A DNA stretch of 64,000 nucleotides from Pseudomonas mangrovi (GCF_003052585.1 NZ_QASN01000002.1:1-64000); one strand, 5' to 3'. Shown: positions 1 through 6,342, numbered from the stretch's first letter. The notes: generated by a model from the letters alone, not told the origin. Numbers and translations: made by a program.

Positions 1-54
1 TTCGCTTCGCTCACTGGGACGGGCTAAAGCCCGCCCCTTAACCAAACGTTAGGC
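1..54 (+). repeat. attC site 1 (left-truncated by window edge)
   Basis: This is the right part of an attC of the 76-77 bp family. It contains the GGGCTAAAGCCC stem (31-42 region) and ends in the core GTTAGGC at 48-54. It belongs to a cassette whose gene is outside the window. Confidence 0.9.
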
Positions 55-66
55 GGCTTGATCACC

Positions 67-609
67 ATGCCCGATATCTTCGACAACCTGCAATTCCTCA
101 AATCATCGGATCTTCGAATCGAGGAGTTATCCCTATGCGGCGTTCCATACGGATGCGATGCGAAAAGCTTTCCAATCGACAAAGTCTGCGAAGTTTCACT
201 CGCGCCTATCGTGAAGAGTTCATCCTGGTCGAGGGAGTTAGGTGCTAGCTATCAGGACGCTAGCGGACGAGATTTGCCGCTTCCAGATGTGATCGCGAAC
301 GCCACTGAACACAGCGGCGTTCTGCACTTTCCTGAGAAGGTCAGCTTTGGGTTCGAGAATGGGCGCGTCCGTAGTTTCGCCCTCTATGGGACATCACTTA
401 GCCTATTCGGCTACATCAAAAGCTACGCACAGTTTCTCCAAGAGTTCGGTGCATCCGATGCATCGGCACCCAAGGAGGCATTCGGAGACCTGATGGGCTA
501 TGAACACTACTACAAGAAGTGCCAGAAGTTCGTGGAGTGGGACGAGATGGGAAAGAAGATCGTAGTCATCAACTTTGGGGTAGTTCGCCGCGATCTAGGC
601 GCTGCCTAA
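67..609 (+). CDS. Integron cassette protein of unknown function (180 aa)
   Basis: I do not recognise this protein. It is a soluble-looking 180-residue protein with no signal peptide or membrane segment, and its composition is mixed alpha/beta. The ATG at 67 is preferred over the TTG at 58, because the latter sits only three bases past the attC core GTTAGGC. The stop codon TAA at 607-609 overlaps the core GCCTAAC of the next attC, a usual cassette economy. The gene fills its cassette completely. Base composition is poorer in GC than the core chromosome, consistent with transfer. Immunity-like or metabolic roles are both open. Confidence 0.8.
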   Translation: MPDIFDNLQFLKSSDLRIEELSLCGVPYGCDAKSFPIDKVCEVSLAPIVKSSSWSRELGASYQDASGRDLPLPDVIANATEHSGVLHFPEKVSFGFENGRVRSFALYGTSLSLFGYIKSYAQFLQEFGASDASAPKEAFGDLMGYEHYYKKCQKFVEWDEMGKKIVVINFGVVRRDLGAA

Positions 610-679
610 CAAGTGGTTCAAATCGTTCGCTTCGCTCACTGGGACGGGCTAAAGCCCGCCCCTTAACCAAACGTTAGAG
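604..679 (+). repeat. attC site 2 (76 bp)
   Basis: The site runs from the core GCCTAAC (604-610) to GTTAGAG (673-679). The last base of the right core departs from the GTTRRRY consensus. The internal stem GGGCTAAAGCCC is present. Confidence 0.9.
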
Positions 680-697
680 CCACGGAAGGAATACCGC

Positions 698-961
698 GTG
701 AACGACAAAGCTTCAGAGATTGCGCCGACCATCCAAACGCGTGAAGATTTTCAGCAATTTCTAGCTCTTCTTGCTGAAGACTATAGGGCTAATGGTCAAG
801 AATGGGAGAACGCAGATATTGGCTCATTCCTAGAGGCGCTCAGCATTTATAGTAAAGACATCGACGGATACTACAAAAATACAAACCAGCAAGTGGATGC
901 ATCAGCGCCCAGTTGGAGAGTCTTTGCCGAAATGCTTTGTGGGGCACGCGTTTATGAATAG
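698..961 (+). CDS. Small cassette protein resembling the DUF7660 family (87 aa)
   Basis: A small acidic protein of 87 residues. The segments WENADIGSFLEAL (about 33-45), DIDGYY (52-57) and SWRVFAEMLCGARVYE at the C terminus match, from memory, the conserved pattern of the DUF7660 family, a short alpha-helical family of unknown function. Start is GTG at 698, supported by the purine-rich GGAAGGA seven bases upstream; there is no better in-frame ATG. The gene is the sole content of its cassette. Many such small acidic proteins occur next to toxins as immunity-like genes, but no toxin partner is visible here. The family call is by eye and should be tested by a profile search. Confidence 0.8.
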   Translation: MNDKASEIAPTIQTREDFQQFLALLAEDYRANGQEWENADIGSFLEALSIYSKDIDGYYKNTNQQVDASAPSWRVFAEMLCGARVYE

Positions 962-987
962 CCTTAACAATTACTGCGGTGCCGCTG

Positions 988-1063
988 CTCTAACTACTGG
1001 TTCAAATCGCTCGCTTCGCTCACTGGGACGGGCTAAAGCCCGCCCCTTAACCAAACGTTATAA
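988..1063 (+). repeat. attC site 3 (76 bp)
   Basis: The site runs from CTCTAAC (988-994) to GTTATAA (1057-1063). The left core starts 26 bases after the stop codon of the preceding gene. The internal stem GGGCTAAAGCCC is present. Confidence 0.88.
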
Positions 1064-1074
1064 CCCAAGCCGGA

Positions 1075-1407
1075 ATGGTTCCAGAGATGAAACTAAGCAA
1101 TGATTTCAGTGGGGCACTACGAACGTTTGCATACTTCATGGCAAGCGGAAGCCACTATATGCTTGAGGATGTAGAGTACTTAGACCTGTACGGCGCAGAG
1201 CCAAGCGTAATTGAAATGGTATTTGCAATATTCGCAAACGTCATTGAACTGGACAATGAAGGCAAAGTTCAAAACTACACGCATGCTCAAAAAAGAGCCA
1301 CTGACTACCTTAGATCTTACTGCGACCCATCTTTTAAAGTAATACCGCCCCTTGAGGATTGGGAGATGGAACTCTATGGGCCACCAGGCAAGAGAGACCG
1401 AGTTTAG
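1075..1407 (+). CDS. Cassette protein resembling the DUF7677 family (110 aa)
   Basis: A small soluble protein with the segments SGALRTFAYFMASG near the N terminus, FAIFANVIELDNEG in the middle, and RSYCDP ... EDWEMELYG near the C terminus. This pattern recalls the short DUF7677 family of unknown function; I am moderately sure of the name. Start could be ATG at 1075 or ATG at 1087. Neither has a clear ribosome binding site, though GCCGGA abuts the first. The stop lies two bases before the next attC core. The family occurs as small stand-alone genes, often beside other short acidic genes, which fits a cassette. Confidence 0.78.
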   Translation: MVPEMKLSNDFSGALRTFAYFMASGSHYMLEDVEYLDLYGAEPSVIEMVFAIFANVIELDNEGKVQNYTHAQKRATDYLRSYCDPSFKVIPPLEDWEMELYGPPGKRDRV

Positions 1408-1409
1408 GG

Positions 1410-1485
1410 TTATAACAATAAGTTCAAGTCGCTCACTTCGTTCGCTGGGACGGGCTAAAGCCCGCCCCTTAACTTAACGTTAGGG
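1410..1485 (+). repeat. attC site 4 (76 bp)
   Basis: The site runs from TTATAAC (1410-1416) to GTTAGGG (1479-1485). It has the same internal stem as sites 2 and 3, with a slightly different arm (CTCACTTCGTTCGCTGG). Confidence 0.88.
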
Positions 1486-1492
1486 CTCACAC

Positions 1493-1849
1493 ATGAGCAA
1501 GCGCCAGTCCAAACAGAAGCAAAGGCAAGTAGGCCACATATCTCTGGAAGAGGCTGCTTGCTCTGAAGCTAAATCTATTGCGGCGAGACCTTTCGTGCTG
1601 ACAGTCGAAAGTCATTTTGCTGGTTATTTCAACGAGCTCGGCATAACTATCACAGTAAACGACACAGCACTTAGCAGTGACATAATCAAGCTCAGAAACG
1701 AACTGCAAGAAAAATTAGAGATATTGCTTCCCTCTGGTACTGCACCATTTAGCTGGCAAGTAATATTCATGCGCACCAACAAAATTATTGAAACTCTCTT
1801 CCCAGGCGATGCCCGCAGAGAAGAGACAGATGAGCTAAAAGCGGTTTAG
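1493..1849 (+). CDS. Integron cassette protein of unknown function (118 aa)
   Basis: Not recognised. It is an 118-residue soluble protein with a lysine/glutamine-rich N terminus (MSKRQSKQKQRQVG) followed by a mixed alpha/beta body and an acidic tail. The ATG at 1493 lies eight bases past the attC core, so there is no room for a full leader; translation probably depends on upstream coupling or a minimal leader. The gene ends at TAG 1847-1849, fourteen bases before the next attC core. No signal peptide, membrane helix or metal motif is visible. Confidence 0.72.
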   Translation: MSKRQSKQKQRQVGHISLEEAACSEAKSIAARPFVLTVESHFAGYFNELGITITVNDTALSSDIIKLRNELQEKLEILLPSGTAPFSWQVIFMRTNKIIETLFPGDARREETDELKAV

Positions 1850-1863
1850 CGTGCAATGCTGAA

Positions 1864-1940
1864 CCCTAACTACTGGTTCAAGTCGTTCGCTCCGCTCACT
1901 CGGGACCGGCTAAAGCCGGCCCCTTAACCAAACGTTATGG
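1864..1940 (+). repeat. attC site 5 (77 bp)
   Basis: The site runs from CCCTAAC (1864-1870) to GTTATGG (1934-1940). The inner stem is CCGGCTAAAGCCGG, a compensated variant of the common stem. The right core contains the ATG of the next gene. Confidence 0.9.
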
Positions 1941-2377
1941 TGCGCCATAAAATGTTTATTGCCTCAATGCTTGGAAAATCCTTTGACTCTCTTGGCTTCG
2001 CTGCACTCTCTTACAGAGAGGAGTATCGGGATTGGCTCTCAGGCGAAGGTGAATCACCAGATTGGGCCATAGAGCTAAACGATTGCTCGCTTCAGTTTCT
2101 TCTAACTCAGGAGCGCAAAGTAAAGACGGTATTTGTTTTAGAAAAGTGCAAAATTGAAGAACTACTTTCAGCCTCAATAAACTGTACACTTTCTCAGCTC
2201 CAACAAAAGCTTGGCCCACCTTCACGAGAAGGCAGCGAGATAGAAATTCCAATCCTCGGCAAACAGGGCGCTTGGGTTTCTTACGAAAAACCGACTCATG
2301 TACTACATGTTCAATTCGAGCCCGGCGGGGAGAAAATAAAAATGGTAACACTCATGAGCCCGGACTATGCACCATAA
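1937..2377 (+). CDS. Integron cassette protein of unknown function (146 aa)
   Basis: Not recognised. It is a 146-residue soluble protein; the region LSQLQQKLGPPSREG (about 81-95) and the following beta-rich half recall small immunity or SMI1/immunity-like folds, but I cannot assign a family. The first ATG (1937) lies inside the attC core GTTATGG, so the gene would be almost leaderless. A second in-frame ATG is at 1952. Neither is preceded by a ribosome binding site. The stop TAA (2375-2377) overlaps the next attC core. Confidence 0.75.
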   Translation: MVRHKMFIASMLGKSFDSLGFAALSYREEYRDWLSGEGESPDWAIELNDCSLQFLLTQERKVKTVFVLEKCKIEELLSASINCTLSQLQQKLGPPSREGSEIEIPILGKQGAWVSYEKPTHVLHVQFEPGGEKIKMVTLMSPDYAP

Positions 2378-2438
2378 CCACTCGCTCCACCGGACGCCCA
2401 AAGCGCTGCGCGCGGCGCCGGTGAGCTCAACGTTATAC
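2372..2438 (+). repeat. attC site 6 (67 bp, divergent type)
   Basis: The site runs from CCATAAC (2372-2378) to GTTATAC (2432-2438). It does not share the GGGCTAAAGCCC stem; instead it has the paired arms CACCGG(C) and GCCGGTG around a GC-rich loop. It is a different attC lineage inside the same array. Confidence 0.82.
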
Positions 2439-2449
2439 GCTGGTGACAC

Positions 2450-2683
2450 ATGGAAGAAATCCTCAGCTTTGCAGCACGACTCCTTGGCTACTTCGTAACA
2501 GAAATTCTGCTTAGCACATTCTTCTACGCTATAGGTTGGCCCTTTGTAAAAATAGCCACACTCGGAAAATACCCCAAGAACGAGTGGTTGAGCGGCTCCA
2601 GAAACGAAACCTATGTATGCTGCATTGGAATTATCGTATTTGCATTTTCACTAATGGCCATTCTTGGCCAGTTCAGCGCATAA
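2450..2683 (+). CDS. Small two-helix membrane cassette protein (77 aa)
   Basis: Not recognised by name. The 77-residue product has two probable membrane helices (about 12-35 and 53-73) joined by a short polar loop containing GKYPKNEWLSG, so both ends probably face the same side of the inner membrane. Start is ATG at 2450, twelve bases past the attC core. The stop TAA overlaps the next attC core. Small two-helix proteins of this kind are common in cassettes; role unknown. Confidence 0.75.
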   Translation: MEEILSFAARLLGYFVTEILLSTFFYAIGWPFVKIATLGKYPKNEWLSGSRNETYVCCIGIIVFAFSLMAILGQFSA

Positions 2684-2766
2684 CAATGCGCTCAACTGCC
2701 GCTCACTTCGTTCGCTGGACAGCCAAAAGCTACGCTTTTGTCTGCCCGTTAGCTTAATCGTTATGT
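2678..2766 (+). repeat. attC site 7 (89 bp type)
   Basis: The site runs from GCATAAC (2678-2684) to GTTATGT (2760-2766). It carries the paired arms CTGGACAGCCAAAAGC and GCTTTTGTCTG. Site 10 is nearly identical to it. Confidence 0.87.
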
Positions 2767-2783
2767 TTCAGTCGGGATCATCC

Positions 2784-3098
2784 ATGCATAAAATTCAAGA
2801 ACTTAAAATTTTATCTTCACTGATAAAGCAAAAAGACATGAAGCCCGCAAGCAAAACTAAGCGACTTGCTATCAATCTTATAAGCTGGTTAGTAGTCGGG
2901 CTTATAGCAAGCCTCAGCTACAACTATTTCGGAAGACCTGAAATTCCTGACCTAGTCATATTTTTTGGAGCACTAGCCATGGGCGTCTTCATTGGCGTAA
3001 TTTCAATGTGTGACGTATCCAGAAATCAGTGGCCAGCAATAAAACCTCACATAAATTTCAAGAGCATTGAGGAGCGAGTCCGTGAGCTTGAAACATAA
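2784..3098 (+). CDS. Small two-helix membrane cassette protein (104 aa)
   Basis: Not recognised. The product has a positively charged N-terminal third (KQKDMKPASKTKR) and two probable membrane helices (about 33-53 and 58-78), then a polar C-terminal tail ending in a charged helix. Start ATG 2784 is preferred because CGGGA lies six bases upstream. An in-frame ATG at 2763 falls inside the attC core GTTATGT and would add seven residues. The stop overlaps the core of the next attC. Confidence 0.72.
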   Translation: MHKIQELKILSSLIKQKDMKPASKTKRLAINLISWLVVGLIASLSYNYFGRPEIPDLVIFFGALAMGVFIGVISMCDVSRNQWPAIKPHINFKSIEERVRELET

Positions 3099-3169
3099 CA
3101 AGGCGCTCAAGTCGTTCGCTCCGCTCACTGGGACAGGCTAAAGCCTGCCCCTTAGCTTAGTCGTTAGGC
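3093..3169 (+). repeat. attC site 8 (77 bp)
   Basis: The site runs from ACATAAC (3093-3099) to GTTAGGC (3163-3169). Its inner stem is CAGGCTAAAGCCTG, a compensated change of the common stem, and its tail CTTAGCTTAGTCGTT is like that of the 89 bp sites. Confidence 0.88.
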
Positions 3170-3176
3170 CTCAACC

Positions 3177-3500
3177 ATGAATCTCCCAGTTCCTACTTCC
3201 ATATACGCAGCCGACGTTTGTCGTGATGGTGGAACCTATGTGCTTGTATTCCAAGATTTTCACAACAAGCAATATGAGCTTGAGCTACCCGTATTAATCG
3301 AAAGCGAGTCCCGCATTGGCTATAGCTCACCATCCGTTAAATCTTACGAATCAAAGGCTGTGTGTTCACTTGACTGGACGGAGGCGGAGGCAATAGCCCG
3401 TTTGCTTATGCCTCTTATTGCAGAGCCAATTGAATGGGGCGGGGTTAAGCGAGCAGAAGAATGCATACGCCTACTGACGCTGAAGGGACGCCTTGCATGA
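3177..3500 (+). CDS. Integron cassette protein of unknown function (107 aa)
   Basis: Not recognised. It is a 107-residue soluble protein that begins with a beta-rich half (YVLVFQDFHNKQYELELPVL, about 22-41) and ends with two probable helices, the first containing WTEAEAIARLLMPLI. There is no signal peptide. ATG at 3177 is seven bases past the attC core. TGA at 3498-3500 is one base before the next attC core, so the gene occupies the whole cassette. Confidence 0.74.
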   Translation: MNLPVPTSIYAADVCRDGGTYVLVFQDFHNKQYELELPVLIESESRIGYSSPSVKSYESKAVCSLDWTEAEAIARLLMPLIAEPIEWGGVKRAEECIRLLTLKGRLA

Positions 3501-3501
3501 A

Positions 3502-3577
3502 GCCTAACAACTGGTTCAAATCGTTCGCTCCGCTTACTGGGACGGGCTAAAGCCCGCCCCTTAACCAAACGTTAGCC
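3502..3577 (+). repeat. attC site 9 (76 bp)
   Basis: The site runs from GCCTAAC (3502-3508) to GTTAGCC (3571-3577), with the common GGGCTAAAGCCC stem. Confidence 0.9.
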
Positions 3578-3592
3578 GCCAAGGAAAGGCAC

Positions 3593-3931
3593 ATGCGCCG
3601 ATTCAAAGTATTTAGTGGGCCAACATTAATTGGCTGGTCGGACCTAGAGGCCGGCGACCCGCCAATGGGCGTGGTATTTGGCCAATTGCTACCTACAGAC
3701 GCATACGCCGATTTTCAGGGCTCGTCGATTGAGAGCCAACGCCATAAGTCACTTTCTATCACTACTGCTGAAAATACGCCTGTTGAGGCAAGCGGAGGCA
3801 TTCACATCGAAGACTTGTCATCCGAGCTAGGTGAGCAAGCCATCGAAATAACAGCGTTCGGCATAGAGAGCACCACATATGAAAGTCTATTTCCAGAGCA
3901 CGTATTGGCTTATAAAAGGCAGTTCCAGTGA
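3593..3931 (+). CDS. Integron cassette protein of unknown function (112 aa)
   Basis: A 112-residue soluble protein. The opening (RRFKVFSGPTLIGWSDLE then GDPPMGVVFGQLLPT) looks like a conserved small beta-rich family that I have seen as a hypothetical protein in proteobacteria, but it has no name I can give. Start ATG 3593 has a good ribosome binding site (AAGGAAAGG) just upstream, the best in the array. The stop lies four bases before the next attC core. Role unknown. Confidence 0.76.
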   Translation: MRRFKVFSGPTLIGWSDLEAGDPPMGVVFGQLLPTDAYADFQGSSIESQRHKSLSITTAENTPVEASGGIHIEDLSSELGEQAIEITAFGIESTTYESLFPEHVLAYKRQFQ

Positions 3932-3935
3932 TGTC

Positions 3936-4024
3936 GGCTAACAATACGCTCAACTGTCGCTCACTTCGTTCGCTGGACAGCCAAAAGCTGCGCTTTTGTC
4001 TGCCCGTTAGCTTAATCGCTAGGT
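3936..4024 (+). repeat. attC site 10 (89 bp type, altered right core)
   Basis: The site runs from GGCTAAC (3936-3942) to GCTAGGT (4018-4024). It is nearly identical to site 7. The right core has GCT in place of the otherwise invariant GTT of the GTTRRRY site. Confidence 0.85.
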
Positions 4025-4030
4025 TCCATC

Positions 4031-4477
4031 ATGTGCTACATGGCCATAGTAAGTACAACATCCGAAGCTGACCTAACGGCGCTAAATACGCCCCTAGTTC
4101 AGTTCTCAAGGAACGTAAACGCCATACCAGAAGCGCCCCTCCTGCGTCACCCAAATAAATGGTTTCTTGGCTCAAAAGACGGTTGCAGTTGTGCATTCAG
4201 GCATCTTGATCAAAATGCTACAGATCTTGGTTTCTCAGAGCCCGTGGACTGGTGGGAAGAAGACCAAGAAGATATAGATGCAACGCTTCAAGTAGTAGAA
4301 GCATTTCATGCGATATTGCGCGGCGGCCATAAACTTGACTGCATAGATGCTTGGGCCAACGATAGCAAGGAACCCAAAAATCTTGCAGGTGATCTTGTGG
4401 TTGACCTAAATAAAGTTGGCGCCAAGCGTTTCCGCTTTTTTGAGGGCTATCGCTTTGAACTTGAAGCCAGAATCTAA
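4031..4477 (+). CDS. Cassette-borne conserved hypothetical protein (148 aa)
   Basis: A 148-residue soluble protein. The segments NKWFLGSKDGCSCAFRH (about 42-58), DLGFSEPVDWW (65-75) and LDCIDAWAND (101-110) look like the conserved core of a proteobacterial hypothetical family. I recall this family only as unnamed. The cysteines in GCSC and the histidine close by could bind metal; that is inference. Start ATG 4031 is six bases past the altered attC core, without a clear ribosome binding site. The stop overlaps the next attC core. Confidence 0.78.
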   Translation: MCYMAIVSTTSEADLTALNTPLVQFSRNVNAIPEAPLLRHPNKWFLGSKDGCSCAFRHLDQNATDLGFSEPVDWWEEDQEDIDATLQVVEAFHAILRGGHKLDCIDAWANDSKEPKNLAGDLVVDLNKVGAKRFRFFEGYRFELEARI

Positions 4478-4548
4478 CTAGTGGTTCAAGCCGCTCGCTT
4501 CGCTCACCCGGAACCGGCTAAAGCCGGCTCCTTAACCAAACGTTAGCG
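4472..4548 (+). repeat. attC site 11 (77 bp)
   Basis: The site runs from ATCTAAC (4472-4478) to GTTAGCG (4542-4548), with stem ACCGGCTAAAGCCGGC. Confidence 0.9.
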
Positions 4549-4563
4549 CTTAAGGTTGTAGGC

Positions 4564-4968
4564 ATGCTTAGCAAAGGCGAGGTCTATTTCGGCTTGTTTG
4601 GAAACGGCTTTGAACCAGATGCCGTTACGAAAATTATTGGCGTTGAGCCAACATCCGTTGATCGAGAAAGTATTCCTCGACCAAGGCAATCCGCGTGGTG
4701 CTTTTCCTCAGGCAGGGTTGAGCGCGAAGTGATTGACGTGTATGAGTTGGCCGCATCCGTTACTTCCACGCTGACGCCTTTCGTCGCAAAGATCAACGAA
4801 GCAAAAATTCAGTTCAATCTCGAAGCATTTTTTGCAGTAGTTTTGTGGATAAGCACTGAAGAAGGAGATTCAACCCCAGCAATAGGGTTTGATACTCAGG
4901 TGGTCACATTCCTATCGGAAGTTGGAGCATCAATAGATGTTGATACCTACCTCCTATCTCCGCGCTAA
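4564..4968 (+). CDS. DUF4279 domain-containing cassette protein (134 aa)
   Basis: The whole length matches the DUF4279 pattern as I know it. It opens with a beta strand and GNGFEPDAVTKIIGVEPTSV (about 13-32), has a central SAWCFSSG-type Trp strand, and ends with IGFDTQVVTFLSEVGASID and VDTYLL. The family is of unknown function, widespread as single small genes, and frequent in accessory regions. Start ATG 4564; upstream TAAGG lies nine bases away. No signal peptide or membrane helix. The stop overlaps the next attC core. This is the most secure family assignment in the array. Confidence 0.88.
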   Translation: MLSKGEVYFGLFGNGFEPDAVTKIIGVEPTSVDRESIPRPRQSAWCFSSGRVEREVIDVYELAASVTSTLTPFVAKINEAKIQFNLEAFFAVVLWISTEEGDSTPAIGFDTQVVTFLSEVGASIDVDTYLLSPR

Positions 4969-5053
4969 CAATTCCGTCGAGAGGGACCACCAACAAGCTG
5001 CGCTTGTGGATTCCCTTCGCGGCTTCGCCGCCACGGCGCCCCAAACGTTAGGC
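4963..5053 (+). repeat. attC site 12 (91 bp, divergent type)
   Basis: The site runs from CGCTAAC (4963-4969) to GTTAGGC (5047-5053). It contains its own hairpins (CACCAACAAGC/GCTTGTGG and GGCTTCGCC) and no GGGCTAAAGCCC stem. It is a third site lineage in the array. Confidence 0.82.
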
Positions 5054-5074
5054 TCTACGAGGAAGAAATAAAAA

Positions 5075-5536
5075 ATGGACTTAACTGAAAGAATGAATGA
5101 CTTCAGATTGGCAAGCCGAGGTCTTTATAACCAGTATTTTTATAGCCGTGATCGCGAACAGGCTATTGAAGCCGAAGAGAGGCACTCAAATATTCTTGAA
5201 CACCTATTTGAGTATATGGTTCTTCAACCAGAGAACATTCGCGGAACCGAGTATTTCGAAGTCAATTACCAAATAATTGTATCCTTTAAGCCACGAACAT
5301 CTGGACACTATGTTATTGAGGTAGAAGCTACATCGGGAAACTGGTCTCTTGAGAGAATACCGTGCTCTAAAGGTTCGCCCAAGATGCACTTTCAATACTA
5401 CTTCGACTGGGATGAGCTTGGCATTAAGGATAATAAATATGTCAAAGGCACCTTATTTTCCTGTGCCGGTGCGGAGCATCTTGTAGGTAAGGAATGTCAT
5501 TTCGAGACTTCTGATGTTGTATTCCACAAAGCCTAA
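5075..5536 (+). CDS. Integron cassette protein of unknown function, last of the array (153 aa)
   Basis: Not recognised. The N-terminal third is helical and charged (RDREQAIEAEERHSNILEHL, about 29-48) and the rest beta-rich, with FEVNYQIIVSFKP and a central HFQYYFDW. There is no signal peptide. ATG 5075 has GAGGAAG about ten bases upstream. The stop TAA (5534-5536) overlaps a core-like GCCTAAC, but no complete attC follows, so this cassette is either terminal or has lost its recombination site. AT-rich compared with the chromosome to the right. Confidence 0.75.
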   Translation: MDLTERMNDFRLASRGLYNQYFYSRDREQAIEAEERHSNILEHLFEYMVLQPENIRGTEYFEVNYQIIVSFKPRTSGHYVIEVEATSGNWSLERIPCSKGSPKMHFQYYFDWDELGIKDNKYVKGTLFSCAGAEHLVGKECHFETSDVVFHKA

Positions 5537-5823
5537 CAATGTATATGCGCCCACAAGCAGTGAGGAATAGCTATTTTGATCCTGTCGTCAGCGCGGTTGC
5601 ATCCTTATATCCGGCCTTTCGGTGGACTGCTTGCCCTGGCCATTCTGTAGTTCGCACAGCGGGGGCCAAGCGCTTGAGATAACCGCAGCGGAGAGCCAGA
5701 CGAACTGCAACACTGAAACCTAACGGAATTTATGTCATTGACATAAATTAGAGCAGGTTTATTTGCTCACCCAACCCAACAGAACGCTTCGGCGCAACTT
5801 CATCTTCTTGCCAGGGTCCAACC
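5531..5823. other. Right boundary zone of the cassette array
   Basis: No gene is seen here. The zone begins with the attC-like core GCCTAACAA (5531-5539), but neither the paired arm nor a GTTRRRY core follows. It then holds unassigned sequence and a long palindrome centred at 5738. Confidence 0.6.
5716..5760. repeat. 45 bp interrupted palindrome
   Basis: A perfect inverted repeat with 11 bp arms (AATTTATGTCA, 5727-5737, and TGACATAAATT, 5739-5749) is centred on one base at 5738. An outer pair AAACCT (5716-5721) and AGGTTT (5755-5760) is symmetric about the same centre. The outer left arm overlaps a core-like ACCTAAC. It is not a terminator, as no T tract follows. It could be an operator or a recombination site. 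Confidence 0.7.
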
Positions 5824-6342
5824 ATGTTCCTACTGAATATTACCGCACTATTTGTCCGCATTTTCGGAATCTACATGCTCTTGCTGACATTTCTCCAGCA
5901 AAGAGGAATTTATTCGTCCCTGGGCGCCATCATTGAAGACCCCTCATTATTGAACCTAGCGACTCCCGCCATGGCAATCACTGGCTTCCTGGCGCTCATA
6001 ATGATTGTATTCCCCGTATCTATTGCCCGAATGCTGCTTCCTAGAACATCGTCAGAATCGCCCAGCCTGAGCAGCGGAGCACACGCAATAGAAGTATGCG
6101 CATTTACGGTTCTGGGGGTTTATATTCTCAGCAGAACCCTGCCAGACCTTCTCCACAACCTGATATATCTGATTATCTCAGCGAAACATCCATCGCTTTT
6201 CGGCGAAGCTGATCGTGCCGACTTCTATGTCGCTACCGGCGTTACATTATTCGAAATCGCTATTGGCACTTACGTAGCATTGGGCGCAAAAAAACTGTCC
6301 ACCCTGTTAAATACTCTGCGCACCTATGGGCATAAGAAATAG
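5824..6342 (+). CDS. Multi-pass membrane protein of unknown function (172 aa)
   Basis: Not recognised. Four probable membrane helices are visible: about 5-27, 49-69, 90-110 and 138-158 (the second is the alanine/isoleucine-rich stretch after LNLATPAM). Loops are short and weakly charged and the C terminus is basic (RTYGHKK), suggesting an inner-membrane protein with cytoplasmic ends. ATG 5824 follows CCAGGGTCCAACC, without a strong ribosome binding site. No attC follows the gene, so it is not a regular cassette. Its base composition is poorer in GC than the region to the right, so it may be acquired together with the array. Confidence 0.7.
   Translation: MFLLNITALFVRIFGIYMLLLTFLQQRGIYSSLGAIIEDPSLLNLATPAMAITGFLALIMIVFPVSIARMLLPRTSSESPSLSSGAHAIEVCAFTVLGVYILSRTLPDLLHNLIYLIISAKHPSLFGEADRADFYVATGVTLFEIAIGTYVALGAKKLSTLLNTLRTYGHKK

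Larger units (their letters stand above)
1..5540 (+). mobile_element. Distal part of a chromosomal integron cassette array
   Basis: Twelve short genes, all on the + strand, are each followed by a folded recombination site that begins with an RYYYAAC-like core and ends with a GTTRRRY-like core. This is the layout of integron gene cassettes (gene plus attC). The 76-77 bp sites share the internal palindrome GGGCTAAAGCCC and the tail CCTTAACCAAACGTTA, so most belong to one site family, as expected for a chromosomal integron of Pseudomonas. The genes are visibly more AT-rich than the downstream chromosome. The integrase gene and attI are not in the window and should lie to the left. The array starts inside an attC and fades out after the half-site at 5531. 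Confidence 0.93.

Noticed and set aside
1937..3098. Toxin-antitoxin pairs among the cassettes
   Set aside because: Each cassette holds only one gene, and no known toxin or antitoxin motif is visible.
1..5060. CRISPR-like array, because of regularly recurring near-identical repeats
   Set aside because: The repeats are 67-91 bp, lie 260-560 bases apart with genes between, and begin and end with integron core sites.
5727..5749. dif-like XerCD site at the palindrome
   Set aside because: The arms are separated by a single base rather than six, and do not match XerC/XerD arms well.
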